64,000 bases of DNA from Pseudomonas sp. GGS8 (GCF_024168645.1 NZ_JALJWF010000001.1:6655449-6719448), one strand, 5' to 3'; shown: positions 34,004 through 44,565, counted from the first letter of the stretch. Notes: generated from the letters alone by a model not told the origin. Translations and numbers: made by a program.

Positions 34004-34771
34004 TCAGGATTTGAAGCAGGCTCTGCTGAGTTTGTCGAGGACGCGGTCGGCGCGCTCTTCGGCCTGGGCCATGGTGGTTTTCCAGATTTCGACACATGGC
34101 TGCAAATCAGGCTCTTCCTTGGCCCGGGCCAGCCACTGCCAGCTGTCGTGCCAATCACCCAAGGCAGCCTGGGCCGATTTCAGCCTGGGCATGGCCGCCT
34201 CCGGCAAACGATCCAGTTCAGGGTAGGCTTCGATGCCATAGCGCACACGCTTGATCAGCAGGCGCAGGAGATGGCGGTCATGGGCGGGATCGTGCAGGGC
34301 CTGGTCGAGTTTCTTCCATTGTCTGGCCAGGCGTTTTTCGATGCGCTGGCGCAAGCCCTTGAGCAAACCCTGGCGCTGGGAGGCCCGCAGGAAACGCGGA
34401 AAGGCGTCGAGGATCATCAGCAACTGCGTAAGCTCCGGGCTCATCGCCACGGCGGGATAAGCCTCAGCCATCCGCGCCATGCGACGGTGCGCGGCCTCGG
34501 GCTGATCGTGCTGGAACAAGTACGCCGCCAGCACTTCACAATCACGCAACGGTGTGGTCAGTTGGCCGACCCGGGACGACGCGGCTTCCAGCTGTTCGAC
34601 CCCGGGCAAACCGCGCAAGGGCCGCAGCAGGCTGCGCAATCGGCGCACGGTGGTGCGCAGATCGTGCAACGCTTCCGGATCGGTGCGGGCACTCAAGCGA
34701 GCCTGACAGGCCAGCAAACGGACTTCCAGGCCCAGCACACGAGCCACCAACCGATCAACCAAGGCAGACAT
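34004..34771 (-). CDS. CHAD-domain protein (polyphosphate-associated)
   Basis: A 255-residue alpha-helical protein rich in Arg and His. CHAD hallmarks are EALHDLRTTVRRLRSLLRPL near residues 33-52, LLRLLIKRVRYGIEAYPEL and ALGDWHDSWQWL. CHAD domains bind inorganic polyphosphate and are often found near, or fused to, CYTH triphosphatases or polyphosphate enzymes. Here no CYTH or ppk gene is adjacent, so it may act as a polyphosphate granule protein. Divergent genes are absent; a small lipoprotein gene lies upstream on the same strand. Confidence 0.88.
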   Translation of the reverse strand: MSALVDRLVARVLGLEVRLLACQARLSARTDPEALHDLRTTVRRLRSLLRPLRGLPGVEQLEAASSRVGQLTTPLRDCEVLAAYLFQHDQPEAAHRRMARMAEAYPAVAMSPELTQLLMILDAFPRFLRASQRQGLLKGLRQRIEKRLARQWKKLDQALHDPAHDRHLLRLLIKRVRYGIEAYPELDRLPEAAMPRLKSAQAALGDWHDSWQWLARAKEEPDLQPCVEIWKTTMAQAEERADRVLDKLSRACFKS

Positions 34772-34817
34772 CGCGTACTCCCCGAATCGAATTACCCTGA
34801 GTACGCTCCATCATGCC

Positions 34818-35096
34818 TCAACGGCCGGCGCGCGACTCACGAATGTAGAAGCGGGCCTTCTCGGCCTTCCTGGTACAACCTTCGTATGCTTCGAATTGCT
34901 GCTGAGTCTTGGCACCGGTCAGCAACGACAGTGCCTTGGAGTAGCTGACGGTCCCGGCGAGACCTTCGGCCTTGGCCAGATCCAGTTCGTGCCAGGCGGC
35001 GTCGAGCTGGCTACCGCAGCTGTCACGGTAAGCGGTTTTACCGGCACAACCGGCAAGCGCCAACGCAATCAAAGGCACACAAATCCAGGCTTTCAT
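34818..35096 (-). CDS. Small hypothetical lipoprotein
   Basis: A 92-residue protein starting MKAWICVPLIALALAGCAGK: a short signal peptide and a lipobox LAGC with Cys at residue 18. The mature part is helical (AAWHELDLAKAEGLAGTVSY) and contains two further cysteines. GAGGTG lies seven bases upstream of the ATG at 35094-35096. It lies 46 bp before the CHAD gene. Function unknown. Confidence 0.75.
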   Translation of the reverse strand: MKAWICVPLIALALAGCAGKTAYRDSCGSQLDAAWHELDLAKAEGLAGTVSYSKALSLLTGAKTQQQFEAYEGCTRKAEKARFYIRESRAGR

Positions 35097-35315
35097 CACT
35101 CACACCTCAAAGATAGTAGACAGTCGTGCAGGTAAGACCGCTCTGGCGCGCGAAAAGTGCCTTGGACCTGCAGTGGAAACTATAGCGCTCGCGAGGATAC
35201 CCACTCGTCTTGTTTGAGTGTCAAAAAACGACGCCCGCTCCCGTCGAACGACCATAGCGATTGAAGCGCGCCCCATGATGGGTGCATTGTTGAACCTTGT
35301 CAGAGAGGTCGATTC

Positions 35316-36365
35316 ATGAAAAAGCGTGTCGCACTGGTGTTGGGCTCGGGTGGCGCCCGGGGCTACGCCCATATCGGCGTCATTGAAGAGATCGAACGGC
35401 GTGGCTACGACATCGCCTGCATCGCCGGTTGCTCCATGGGCGCGGTGGTCGGCGGGATCTACGCCGCCGGCAAGCTCGATGATTATCGCGACTGGATCGA
35501 GAGCCTGGACTACCTCGATGTGTTGCGTCTGGTGGACGTCAGTTTTCGCCTGGGCGCGATTCGCGGAGAGAAGGTCTTCGGGCAGATCCGCAAGATCGTC
35601 GGCGAGATCAATATCGAAGACCTGCGCATCCCCTACACGGCCGTAGCCACGGACCTGACCAACCAGCAGGAAATCTGGTTCCAGGAAGGCTGCCTGCACC
35701 AGGCCATGCGCGCCTCGGCGGCAATCCCCAGCCTGTTCACGCCGGTGATGCAGGGCAATCGAATGCTGGTGGACGGCGGTATTCTCAACCCGTTGCCGAT
35801 CGTGCCGGTGGTGTCGAGCCATTGCGACCTGATCATCGCAGTCAACCTCAACTCAACCAACCAGCGTCACTATCAACTGCCGGTGATCCAGCGCCCGGCG
35901 GCATTCAAGACCCGCTTCGACAGCCTGATCAGCTCGCTGGGTTCGAAACTGCCCTTCCGCCGCAAACAGGCGGAACAATTGCTGCTTCTCGAAAAGGAAG
36001 CGCTGATGGCAGAAGCGGCCGAGATCAACCCGTGGATCGAATCCGCCGAGCCCGAAGCCCAGCAACCGGCGGCGGCCCCGGAAAGCAATGGCGCACCGAA
36101 ATCCGCCACCGGGTCGTTCATCATCGACAACGTCGGCCCAGCGTCTTTGCTGGACCTGATCAACCAGAGTTTCGAGGTGATGCAGACGTCATTGGCGCAG
36201 TACAAGATTGCCGGGTATCCGCCGGATATCCTGATCAACGTGCCCAAGCGCGTATGCCGGTTTTTCGAGTTCTACAAGGCGCCGGAGTTGATCGCGCTGG
36301 GGCGTGAAATTGCGCGGGATACGCTGGATCGGTATGAGAATGAGCGCAATGAAGATTGGCGGTGA
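35316..36365 (+). CDS. Patatin-like phospholipase family protein (RssA-like)
   Basis: A 349-residue patatin-family hydrolase. Motifs: the oxyanion loop GSGGARGYAHIG (residues 10-21), the nucleophile elbow GCSMGAVVGG (Ser about residue 41), and the second catalytic motif LVDGGILNPLP with the catalytic Asp. The C-terminal 110 residues, after a low-complexity Ala/Pro/Glu stretch near PEAQQPAAAPESNG, are outside the core domain. RssA-like bacterial patatins are usually cytoplasmic and of unknown substrate. A REP palindrome ends the gene. Confidence 0.9.
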   Translation: MKKRVALVLGSGGARGYAHIGVIEEIERRGYDIACIAGCSMGAVVGGIYAAGKLDDYRDWIESLDYLDVLRLVDVSFRLGAIRGEKVFGQIRKIVGEINIEDLRIPYTAVATDLTNQQEIWFQEGCLHQAMRASAAIPSLFTPVMQGNRMLVDGGILNPLPIVPVVSSHCDLIIAVNLNSTNQRHYQLPVIQRPAAFKTRFDSLISSLGSKLPFRRKQAEQLLLLEKEALMAEAAEINPWIESAEPEAQQPAAAPESNGAPKSATGSFIIDNVGPASLLDLINQSFEVMQTSLAQYKIAGYPPDILINVPKRVCRFFEFYKAPELIALGREIARDTLDRYENERNEDWR

Positions 36366-36368
36366 ATG

Positions 36369-36411
36369 ATCCTGCGCCATCGCGGGCAAGCCCGCGATGG
36401 CGCAGGATCAG
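36369..36411. repeat. REP palindrome as terminator between patatin gene and kdpE
   Basis: A near-perfect palindrome centred on GCGGGCAAGCCCGC, extended by GATCCTGCGCCATC arms on both sides (18-19 bp stem), lies between two convergent genes. Confidence 0.85.
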
Positions 36412-36423
36412 GCATCACAAAAC

Positions 36424-37122
36424 CTAAAGGCTGCCCTCACTCAACAACCGATACCCCACCCCCGCCTCGGTGACGATAAACCGTGGCTGAGTCGGATCAT
36501 CCGCCAGTTTCTGCCGCAGGTGCCCGACCACAATTCGCAGATAGTGACTGTCTTCGGTGTGGGTCGGCCCCCAGATGTCCTTGAGCAATTGCTGCTGGGT
36601 GATGACCCGCCCCGGATGCCGTGCCAGTTGCGCCAGCACCGCGTACTCCTTGCGCGTCAGCGCCACTTCGGCGCCGTCCAGCAGCACCCGGCGATACGCC
36701 AGGTCGACGGTGAGCGGGCCGAAACTGAGCGCCGCTTCCTGGGCCTCCCCCGTCGGCGCCTGACGCAGCAAGGCCCGAACCCTGGCCAGAAACTCCTGGA
36801 TGCCGAACGGCTTGGTCACGTAGTCGTTGGCGCCGCCATCCAGTGCCTGGACTTTCTGCCCTTCGCCGGCGCGCACCGAGAGCACCAGCACCGGCACCGT
36901 CGACCACTCGCGAAATTCGCGCAACACCTGCTGGCCGTCCATGTCCGGCAGGCCGAGGTCGAGCACCAGCAGGTCGGGTTTGTTCAATGCAGCCTGGGCC
37001 AGGCCCTCCGAGCCGGTGCCGGCCTCCAGCACTTTATAGCCCTGGGAGGCGAGGCTGATACGCAGGAATTTACGGATCTGCGGTTCATCGTCGATGACCA
37101 AAATGGTCGCGGTCTGGCTCAT
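36424..37122 (-). CDS. kdpE: KdpE, potassium-responsive OmpR-type response regulator
   Basis: A 232-residue response regulator. Receiver domain: acidic pocket VIDDEPQI, phospho-acceptor Asp in LLVLDLGLPDMDGQ (about residue 55), conserved Lys in NDYVTKPFG. The OmpR/PhoB winged helix follows (LTRKEYAVLAQLARHPGRV, ILR-IVVGHLRQKL). It activates kdpFABC when KdpD senses low potassium or high ionic stress. It is the last gene of the kdp cluster, 48 bp after kdpD. Confidence 0.95.
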   Translation of the reverse strand: MSQTATILVIDDEPQIRKFLRISLASQGYKVLEAGTGSEGLAQAALNKPDLLVLDLGLPDMDGQQVLREFREWSTVPVLVLSVRAGEGQKVQALDGGANDYVTKPFGIQEFLARVRALLRQAPTGEAQEAALSFGPLTVDLAYRRVLLDGAEVALTRKEYAVLAQLARHPGRVITQQQLLKDIWGPTHTEDSHYLRIVVGHLRQKLADDPTQPRFIVTEAGVGYRLLSEGSL

Positions 37123-37170
37123 GAATTCGTATCAACACAAAGAGGTGGCAAGAGAGTAGCGCAGGCGAGA

Positions 37171-39822
37171 TCAGGCTTCACTGTCCAATCCTGGCTGAGT
37201 CTGCAATGGCAAGTGCAGCGTGATGCAAGTGCCGCGCCCTTCGATGCCGTCGGCGACGCTGATCCGCCCGCCATGGGCACCGACCATACCCTGACAAATC
37301 GCCAGCCCCAACCCCGTACCCTGCCCGCCACGATCGCCACGAGCAGCGGTGTAGAACATGTCGAAAACCTTCGCCCGTTCCTCTTCCGGAATCCCCGGCC
37401 CCTCATCGCTCACCGAAAAAAACAGCTCGCTGTCAGTGGCGCCGGCGCGCAATTCAAGACGTCCGTGGGGCGGTGAGAAACGCGCGGCGTTTTCCAGCAC
37501 ATTGACCAGTGCTTGCTCGATCAACGCAGCATGCACATAGAGCAGCGGCAGTTCGGCCGGCACTTCGGTAACGACGTGCAACGACGCCAGCACCGCGCGC
37601 AGACGATTAAGTGCACTGCCGACGATGTCTGCCGGCGATACCCAGTCCCGCGCCAGCTTCAGGGCGCCGTGACCGAGGCGGGTCATGTCCAGCAGGTTTT
37701 GGATGTAGCGATCCAGCCGTTCGGCTTCATCGCGGGTGCCTTCGAGCAGTTCGCGGCGGTCCGCAAGCGGAATCGCCTCGCCCAGCGCCAGCAAGCTGTC
37801 GATGCTGCCGCGCATGGAGGTCAGCGGCGTGCGCAAATCGTGGGACACCGACGCCAGCAGCGCGCTGCGCAACTGCTCGGTTTCGCCATGCAAGCGCGCC
37901 GCTTCAAGGTCATCAGCCAGTTGCGCCCGGGCCAACGCCTGGGCCAAGGGTTGGCTCAGCGCTGTCAGCAAGCGCCGACGCTGGCCGCTCAGGGTCTGGC
38001 CTTCCTTGGCGCACACGCCGAGCAGTGCCAGCGGCCCGTCGTCCACCGACAACGGCCACCACCACCAGCGCCCGAACGGCAAGGTACCGGTGCCCGCGCC
38101 TGCCGGTTGATCGTGCTGCCAGGCCCAATCGGCGGCGGCGCGCTCGGCTTCGGAAAACTCCAGCGGCCCACCGGTTTCGACTTTCCAGCCGCTCTGGCCA
38201 TCACGATTGAGCAGGCACAGTTTCAGGTCGCTCCAGCCGTTGAGATGCTGGGCCGCGGCGCTGACCACGGCCTGACGGTCGGTGGCGGCGGTGAGTTTGC
38301 GCGACAGGTCGAGCAGTTCGCTGGTCTCTTCCTGAGTGTCGCGCAAGGCTTCCAATTGCCGTCGTTGCCGCGCTGCAAGGTTACCGGTCAGGGCCGCCAT
38401 CAACAGGAAGAACAGCAAGGTCAGCACGTCTTCTTCGCGCTGAATGGCAAATGAGAAATTCGGTGGAATGAACAGAAAGTCATAGGTCAGAAACGACAGC
38501 GCCGCGCAGGCCAATGCCGGGCCGAGGCTGCTGCGCACAGCCACCAGCAACACTGCCGCAAGGAACACCAACGAGATGTTGGGCAACGGCAAGACGCTCG
38601 ACACTGCCCAGGCCAGGGCACTGGCGAGCACCGTCGCCACCAGCGCCAAGGCGTAGTCGAACCACACCAGCGACTGCGTCGAACGTTGACGTGGTTGATG
38701 CTGTTCGTTGTCACTGTCGAGTACGTTGATTTCCAGCCCGCGAGCATCGCGCAACAAACGCGACGCCAGACCGCCACCGAACAAGCGTCGACGCAAACGC
38801 TGGCGCGACTGGCCCACCAGCACCAGGCTGGCGCGACGTTCGGCGGCGTGTTGAATCAAGGTTTTCGCCACCTCGCCGGCACGCAGCAAGACCACTTCGC
38901 CACCGAGGCGTTCGGCCAGTTGCTGGGCACTTTGCAGGCGCAGGCGCGATTGCTCGTCGCGCACCCGGCCGTTGTCCACATGCACCAGGCTCCACGGCAG
39001 ATGACGCCGCTGGGCGACGCGACTGGCGTGACGCACCAGACGCTCCGCCTGCGCATCGCCATCGACACCCACCAACAAGCGACCGCGCACCGCTGGCGCC
39101 GCTTGCCCCAACTGGCGATACCCTTGCGCCAGATCGTTATCCACCTGCGCGGCGGCGGTTTGCATCGCCAGCTCGCGCAGGGCGGTGAGGTTGGTCTGGG
39201 TGAAAAAGGCATCGATGGCCGCTCGCGCCTGCTCCGGCACGTAGACTTTGCCGTCGCGCAGACGCTCCAGCAACTCACGCGGCGGCAGGTCGATCAGCAG
39301 CAGTTCGTAGGCTTCTTGCAATACCCAATCCGGCAGGGTTTCACGCACCTGTACGCCGGTGATGCCGCGCACCTGATCGTTGAGGCTTTCCAGATGCTGG
39401 ACGTTGACCGTGGTGAACACGTCGATGCCGGCGGCCAACAATTCCTGGATGTCTTGCCAGCGTTTGGTGTGACGGCTGCCGGGGGCATTGGTGTGGGCCA
39501 GTTCGTCGACCAGCACCAGTTTCGGCTTGGCGGCGAGCAAGCCGTCGAGGTCCATTTCTTCGAGCATCACGCCACGGTATTCCGAGCGCACCAACGGCTG
39601 TTGCGGTAAACCGGCGAGGAGTGCTTCGGTTTCGGCACGACCGTGGGTTTCAACCACCCCAGCCAGGACTTTCACGCCCTGGCGCAGTTGAGCGTGGGCG
39701 GCCAGGAGCATGGCGTAGGTCTTGCCGACGCCCGGAGCAGCGCCAAGGAACACCTTGAGCCGGCCACGGCCATCGCGGGGCAGGTCTGCTAACAGCGCGT
39801 CGGCGCGGCCGGAGTCACTCAT
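37171..39822 (-). CDS. kdpD: KdpD, potassium/turgor sensor histidine kinase
   Basis: An 883-residue sensor kinase of standard KdpD design: an N-terminal KdpD domain with Walker A VFLGAAPGVGKTYAMLLAA, a Usp-like segment, four membrane helices at mid-protein (AVSSVLPLPNISLVFLAAVL and neighbours), a GAF-like region, and the HisKA/HATPase module with LLASVSHDLRTPLTSMRG (phospho-acceptor His), N-box ENAARFSPP and G-boxes DEGPGIPEEE and GGQGTGLGLAICQGM. It controls KdpE. A REP element separates it from kdpC. Confidence 0.96.
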   Translation of the reverse strand: MSDSGRADALLADLPRDGRGRLKVFLGAAPGVGKTYAMLLAAHAQLRQGVKVLAGVVETHGRAETEALLAGLPQQPLVRSEYRGVMLEEMDLDGLLAAKPKLVLVDELAHTNAPGSRHTKRWQDIQELLAAGIDVFTTVNVQHLESLNDQVRGITGVQVRETLPDWVLQEAYELLLIDLPPRELLERLRDGKVYVPEQARAAIDAFFTQTNLTALRELAMQTAAAQVDNDLAQGYRQLGQAAPAVRGRLLVGVDGDAQAERLVRHASRVAQRRHLPWSLVHVDNGRVRDEQSRLRLQSAQQLAERLGGEVVLLRAGEVAKTLIQHAAERRASLVLVGQSRQRLRRRLFGGGLASRLLRDARGLEINVLDSDNEQHQPRQRSTQSLVWFDYALALVATVLASALAWAVSSVLPLPNISLVFLAAVLLVAVRSSLGPALACAALSFLTYDFLFIPPNFSFAIQREEDVLTLLFFLLMAALTGNLAARQRRQLEALRDTQEETSELLDLSRKLTAATDRQAVVSAAAQHLNGWSDLKLCLLNRDGQSGWKVETGGPLEFSEAERAAADWAWQHDQPAGAGTGTLPFGRWWWWPLSVDDGPLALLGVCAKEGQTLSGQRRRLLTALSQPLAQALARAQLADDLEAARLHGETEQLRSALLASVSHDLRTPLTSMRGSIDSLLALGEAIPLADRRELLEGTRDEAERLDRYIQNLLDMTRLGHGALKLARDWVSPADIVGSALNRLRAVLASLHVVTEVPAELPLLYVHAALIEQALVNVLENAARFSPPHGRLELRAGATDSELFFSVSDEGPGIPEEERAKVFDMFYTAARGDRGGQGTGLGLAICQGMVGAHGGRISVADGIEGRGTCITLHLPLQTQPGLDSEA

Positions 39823-39865
39823 GCTTGAAGTTCTCTCTCATTCTGATGTTGATGCAGTGACTGTC

Positions 39866-39903
39866 AGGGCCTCTTCGCGGGCAAGCCCGCGATTGGCGGC
39901 GCC
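39866..39903. repeat. REP element between kdpD and kdpC
   Basis: A single unit with core GCGGGCAAGCCCGC and the flank CCTCTT...GATTGGC sits within the operon, in the gap of about 90 bp. Confidence 0.75.
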
Positions 39904-39909
39904 ACCGAT

Positions 39910-40455
39910 TTACAGGTTTTCAAGCGCCAGGTTCAGCGCCAACACATTCACCACCGGCGGCCCCACCAACGGCTGTTCGATGTGCGCATTCAGCAGTTGC
40001 TCAAGCGTAGACACTGGCAGATTACGTGCGGCCGCGACACGCGCCAGTTGATAGGCAATCGCGGCCGGTGGCAAGTGCGGATCGAGGCCGCTGCCGGAGG
40101 TGGTCAGCATGGCCAACGGTACCGGCCCCTGCCCGGCCACCTGCAGTTTATTGGCCTCCTCGATCACCCGAGTGGCCAGCGCCGGATTGCTGGGCGAAAG
40201 GTTGCTGGCGCTGCTCGACACGGTGGCAAAGGCACCGGCCGATGGCCGTGGGTGGAACCACGCATCACCGACAAAATCCTGGGCAATCAGCGACGAGCCG
40301 CGGACCTTGCCGTCAGCGTCGCGCACCAGGCTGCCATTGGCCTGGTCCGGGAAGGCAACCTGGGCAACACCGGTCACCACCAAGGGATAAGCGACGCCGG
40401 TGATCAGGGTCATCAGCACGAGCAGGCTCAGGGCCGGACGTATCAGTGTGGACAT
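39910..40455 (-). CDS. kdpC: KdpC, subunit of the Kdp K+-transporting ATPase
   Basis: A 181-residue single-pass inner-membrane protein. The N-terminal helix [21 protein letters not shown] is followed by the soluble periplasm-facing/complex-stabilising domain with [22 protein letters not shown] and [20 protein letters not shown], both KdpC signatures. KdpC assembles with KdpA and KdpB and raises nucleotide affinity. AGGA precedes the ATG. A REP pair lies between kdpB and kdpC. Confidence 0.95.
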   Translation of the reverse strand: MSTLIRPALSLLVLMTLITGVAYPLVVTGVAQVAFPDQANGSLVRDADGKVRGSSLIAQDFVGDAWFHPRPSAGAFATVSSSASNLSPSNPALATRVIEEANKLQVAGQGPVPLAMLTTSGSGLDPHLPPAAIAYQLARVAAARNLPVSTLEQLLNAHIEQPLVGPPVVNVLALNLALENL

Positions 40456-40505
40456 TTCAAAATCCTCGAATTCGTAAAGTGCTTACTCAGGAGCACTGAG
40501 TCGTT

Positions 40506-40577
40506 CTCATCGCGGGCAAGCCCGCTCCCACAAAAGGACCACGAAACCTGTGGGAGCGGGCTTGCCCGCGATAGCGG
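40506..40577. repeat. Inverted REP pair between kdpB and kdpC
   Basis: Two canonical REP units in opposite orientation, separated by about 17 bp, fill most of the gap of about 145 bp within the kdp operon. Confidence 0.9.
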
Positions 40578-40601
40578 TGTGGCTGGCACACCGAGCCAGA
40601 G

Positions 40602-42659
40602 TCAAACCAGATGCAACGCCGTCAACAACATGTCGATCGCCTTGATGCCCACGAACGGCACCAGAATCCCGCCCAGCCCATAGATCAGCAGATTGCGCCG
40701 CAGCAGCGCCGCCGCACTCGCCGCCTGCACCCGCACACCGCGCAGCGCCAGTGGAATCAGCACCACAATGATCAGGGCGTTGAACACGATCGCCGACAGA
40801 ATCGCGCTCTGCGGACTGCTCAGGTGCATGACGTTGAGCACGCCCAATTGCGGGTAGATCGAGGCGAACAGCGCCGGCAGGATCGCGAAGTACTTGGCCA
40901 CGTCGTTGGCGATGGAAAAGGTGGTGAGTGCACCGCGAGTTACCAGCAATTCCTTGCCGATCTGCACCACGTCCAACAGCTTGGTCGGGTCGCTGTCGAG
41001 GTCGACCATGTTCGCCGCTTCCCGCGCCGCTTGCGTGCCGTCGTTCATCGCCATGCCCACGTCCGCCTGGGCCAGGGCCGGGGCGTCGTTGGCACCGTCG
41101 CCGCACATGGCAACCAGCCGACCGTCGTTCTGCTCATGGCGAATGCGCGCCAGTTTCTTCTCCGGCGTAGCTTCGGCCAACACGTCATCCACGCCCGCTT
41201 CGGCAGCAATCGCGGCGGCGGTCAGCGGGTTGTCGCCGGTGACCATGACCGTGCGAATCCCCAGTTTGCGCAGCTCGGCGAAACGCTCGCGGATGCCGGG
41301 TTTGACCACATCCTTGAGGTGGATCACACCGAGCAATTTGCCGTCGGCGCACACCAGTAACGGCGTGCCGCCACTCTGGGCGATCTTGTCGATTTCCCGG
41401 GACAGGGCGGGAGCCAGATCAGCGCGTTTTAGACCGACGAAATTCAGCAGCGAATCCACCGCGCCCTTGCGATAGACCCGGCCCTGATAGTCGACACCGG
41501 ACAAGCGGGTTTCAGCGCTGAACGGCACGGCGGTCAGCACATCGGAGGACGGCTCCGGTTGTGGGTGAAGACCGCGCAGGTAGTCGACGATGGATTTGCC
41601 TTCAGCGGTGTCATCGGCCAGCGAGGCAAACAACGCGCCTTCGGCCAGTTCCTTGGCGCTGACGCCTGGTGCGGCATAAACCGCGCTGCAGCGACGGTTG
41701 CCGAAGGTGATGGTGCCGGTCTTGTCCAGCAACAGGACGTGTACGTCCCCCGCCGCTTCCACGGCGCGACCGGATTTGGCGATCACGTTCAGGCGCACCA
41801 GACGGTCCATCCCGGCGATACCGATGGCCGACAGCAAGCCACCAATGGTGGTCGGAATCAGCGTGACCAACAACGCCACCAGGAACACCAGCGGCAGGTT
41901 GCCGTTGGCGAAGTGGGCGAACGGTTGCAGGGTCACCACCACCAGCAGGAAGATCAGGGTCAGGCCGATCAGCAGGATATCCAGCGCCACTTCGTTCGGG
42001 GTTTTCTGGCGCTTGGCGCCTTCGACCAGCGCGATCATGCGGTCCAGGGTCGACTCACCGGGATTGGCGGTGATGCGCACCAGCAACCAGTCCGACACCA
42101 GTCGAGTGTTGCCGGTGACGGCCGAACGGTCGCCGCCGGACTCGCGAATCACGGGCGCCGATTCACCGGTAATCGCCGCCTCGTTGACCGCCGCAATGCC
42201 TTCAATCACCTCGCCGTCACCGGGAATCATCTCCCCCGCTTCGACGCGCACCACATCGCCCTTGCGCAGGCTACTGGCGGGCACTACCTGAAAGCTGCCA
42301 TTGGCACTTTTGCGCCGGGCGCTCAAGCCAACACTGCCGGCCTTGAGGCTGTCGGCGCGGGCCTTGCCGCGACCTTCGGCCAACGCTTCGGCGAAGTTGG
42401 CGAACAGCACGGTGAACCACAGCCACAACGCGATTTGCGCGGCGACGAAGGTCGGCACAGCGCTGTCGGGAATGAAGCACAGCACCGTGGTGAGGATGGC
42501 AGTCAGTTCCACCACCAGCATCACTGGCGCACGCTGCAATTGCCGTGGGTCGAGCTTGACGAACGCTTGCACCAGCGCCGGGCGCCAGAGCGCGGCGATG
42601 GCAGTTTTCGGTTGTTCCGGCGCCTTGACGACGGCGGCTTTGCTTACAGGCATATTCAT
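40602..42659 (-). CDS. kdpB: KdpB, P-type ATPase subunit
   Basis: A 685-residue class IA P-type ATPase. The phosphorylation site [13 protein letters not shown] (Asp), the actuator motif [13 protein letters not shown] (TGES), the nucleotide domain and the hinge [18 protein letters not shown] are intact; a lysine near [17 protein letters not shown] belongs to the conserved membrane part. It pumps K+ through KdpA at micromolar potassium. I favour the ATG at 42657-42659 because AGGAG is seven bases away; the preceding ATG is only four bases away. Confidence 0.97.
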   Translation of the reverse strand: MNMPVSKAAVVKAPEQPKTAIAALWRPALVQAFVKLDPRQLQRAPVMLVVELTAILTTVLCFIPDSAVPTFVAAQIALWLWFTVLFANFAEALAEGRGKARADSLKAGSVGLSARRKSANGSFQVVPASSLRKGDVVRVEAGEMIPGDGEVIEGIAAVNEAAITGESAPVIRESGGDRSAVTGNTRLVSDWLLVRITANPGESTLDRMIALVEGAKRQKTPNEVALDILLIGLTLIFLLVVVTLQPFAHFANGNLPLVFLVALLVTLIPTTIGGLLSAIGIAGMDRLVRLNVIAKSGRAVEAAGDVHVLLLDKTGTITFGNRRCSAVYAAPGVSAKELAEGALFASLADDTAEGKSIVDYLRGLHPQPEPSSDVLTAVPFSAETRLSGVDYQGRVYRKGAVDSLLNFVGLKRADLAPALSREIDKIAQSGGTPLLVCADGKLLGVIHLKDVVKPGIRERFAELRKLGIRTVMVTGDNPLTAAAIAAEAGVDDVLAEATPEKKLARIRHEQNDGRLVAMCGDGANDAPALAQADVGMAMNDGTQAAREAANMVDLDSDPTKLLDVVQIGKELLVTRGALTTFSIANDVAKYFAILPALFASIYPQLGVLNVMHLSSPQSAILSAIVFNALIIVVLIPLALRGVRVQAASAAALLRRNLLIYGLGGILVPFVGIKAIDMLLTALHLV

Positions 42660-42682
42660 CATCGTGCTCCTAAAAAAGCGGC

Positions 42683-44377
42683 TCAGAAGCCCATGCTCAA
42701 GTGTTCAGCAATCGGACCCAGCGCCAGCGTCGGCAAGAAGGTCAAACCACCCACCAGCAAAATGGTCACGGTCAGCAAGGTCACGAACAGCGGGCCATGG
42801 GTGGGGAAGCTGTTCTGGCCGATCGGCGCGGTTTTCTTCATCGCCAGGCTGCCGGCCAACCCCAGTACCGGGAGGATGTAACCGAAGCGCCCGATCAACA
42901 TGCCCAGCCCCAGCATCAGGTTGTGGAACGCGGTGTTGGCACCAAAGCCGCCGAAGGCAGAACCGTTGTTGGCACTGGCCGAGGTGTAGGCATAAAGCAA
43001 CTGACTGAAACCGTGAGCACCAGGGTTACTCACCGCCGCCACCGGGCCTGGCAAGCTGGCAGCAATCGCGCCGAGCACCAGCACGCCCACCGGCATCACC
43101 AGCAAGGTCACCACCAGCAGCTGAACTTCCCGGGCTTGCAGTTTCTTGCCGAGGTATTCCGGCGTGCGGCCGATCATCAGGCCGGCGAGGAACACCGCGA
43201 TCAACACGTTGAGCAACATGCCGTAGAGCCCGGCGCCGACGCCGCCGAAGATCACTTCGCCGACCATCATGTTGACCATCGCGACCATGCCGCTCAGCGG
43301 GTTGAGGCTGTCGTGCATGCCATTGACCGAACCGTTCGACGCCGCAGTGGTGGTCACCGACCACAGCACGGTGGCGGTGGTGCCGAAACGCGTTTCCTTG
43401 CCTTCCAGCGGCGCGGTCTGTTCGACTGCAACGTTGGCCAGGGTCGGGTTGGGTTGGTATTCAGCCCACAGCGAGGTCGCGCCGCCGATCAAAAACAGCG
43501 CCAGCATGCAGGCGATGATCGCGCGGCTCTGACGCAGGTCTTTCACGTAATGGCCGAAGGTGAACACCAGCGCCACCGGGATCAGAATGATCGAGGCGAC
43601 TTCGAACAGGTTGCTCCACGCCGTCGGGTTCTCGAACGGGTGGGCCGAGTTGACGCCGAAGAAGCCACCACCGTTGGTGCCCAGTTGCTTGATCGCAATC
43701 TGGCTGGCGGCCGGGCCGAGCGGGATCACCTGATCGACGCCCTGCATCGTCACGGCATTCACATATTGCGCGAAGGTTTGCGGCACACCCTGCCACACCA
43801 GATACAGCGCCAGCAGCAAGCACAGTGGCAGCAGGCCGTAGAGGGTGGCGCGGGTCATGTCGACCCAGAAGTTGCCGAGGGTTTTGGTCGACTTGCGACC
43901 GATGCCGCGACACAGCGCTACCAGAACCGCCAGACCGGTGGCGGCACTGACGAAGTTCTGCACGGTGAGGCCGACCATCTGGCTCAGGTAGCTCAGGGAT
44001 GCTTCGCCACTGTAGGACTGCCAGTTGGTATTGGTCATGAAGCTGACGGCGGTGTTGAACGCCAGTGTCCACTCCTGGCCCGGCAAGTTTTGCGGGTTCA
44101 GCGGCAAGTGGTCCTGGAACACCAGAATCGCGAACAACAGCAAAAAGCCCGCGAAGTTGAAGGCGAGCAAGGCCAGGGTGTATTTCTGCCAGCTCTGTTC
44201 GGCCTGCGGATCAACGCCGGCCACCCGATAGCAGCCACGCTCCACCGGGCCGAGGATCGGCGAAAGCCAGGTGCGCTGCCCTTCCATCACCTTGTAGTAG
44301 AAGCGCCCCAGAAACGGTGCCGGGATCAGCACCACGGCGAAGAAGGCGAGGATCAGCCAATAGTCATAACTGCGCAT
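42683..44377 (-). CDS. kdpA: KdpA, potassium-binding channel subunit
   Basis: A 564-residue inner-membrane protein from the ATG at 44375-44377, preceded by AGGAG. Ten or so hydrophobic helices surround four pore loops of the superfamily of K+ transporters, visible as [54 protein letters not shown] and [19 protein letters not shown]. KdpA selects and translocates K+. It lies between kdpF and kdpB with short gaps. Confidence 0.97.
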   Translation of the reverse strand: MRSYDYWLILAFFAVVLIPAPFLGRFYYKVMEGQRTWLSPILGPVERGCYRVAGVDPQAEQSWQKYTLALLAFNFAGFLLLFAILVFQDHLPLNPQNLPGQEWTLAFNTAVSFMTNTNWQSYSGEASLSYLSQMVGLTVQNFVSAATGLAVLVALCRGIGRKSTKTLGNFWVDMTRATLYGLLPLCLLLALYLVWQGVPQTFAQYVNAVTMQGVDQVIPLGPAASQIAIKQLGTNGGGFFGVNSAHPFENPTAWSNLFEVASIILIPVALVFTFGHYVKDLRQSRAIIACMLALFLIGGATSLWAEYQPNPTLANVAVEQTAPLEGKETRFGTTATVLWSVTTTAASNGSVNGMHDSLNPLSGMVAMVNMMVGEVIFGGVGAGLYGMLLNVLIAVFLAGLMIGRTPEYLGKKLQAREVQLLVVTLLVMPVGVLVLGAIAASLPGPVAAVSNPGAHGFSQLLYAYTSASANNGSAFGGFGANTAFHNLMLGLGMLIGRFGYILPVLGLAGSLAMKKTAPIGQNSFPTHGPLFVTLLTVTILLVGGLTFLPTLALGPIAEHLSMGF

Positions 44378-44385
44378 AGCCGCTC

Positions 44386-44475
44386 CTAGTTCCGGTCCGC
44401 GCGCAACAGCGCAACCAACAGATAAATGAACAGCCCCACTGCCAATAGCAGTGACACTCCGTCCAGAACGCTCAT
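44386..44475 (-). CDS. kdpF: KdpF, 29-residue membrane subunit
   Basis: A short reading frame, below usual size limits for gene finding, from ATG at 44473-44475 to TAG at 44386-44388. Translation MSVLDGVSLLLAVGLFIYLL followed by VALLRADRN is a single membrane helix with a basic C-terminus, matching KdpF in length, topology and position just upstream of kdpA. KdpF stabilises the KdpABC complex and helps lipid-like contacts. It starts the operon, so the kdp promoter lies upstream. Confidence 0.9.
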   Translation of the reverse strand: MSVLDGVSLLLAVGLFIYLLVALLRADRN

Positions 44476-44565
44476 GGAAGTTCTCCGTGTTACGGCGTAT
44501 TGCCGCGTGTGGAGTGATTGTCGGCAGGGAGGCTGTAAAGGCGCGAGATCGAGGGCGGCGGCGGG

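Noticed and set aside
36827..37476. Plus-strand frames opposite kdpE and kdpD
   Set aside because: Both genes on the minus strand have all two-component motifs in frame; the opposing frames have none.
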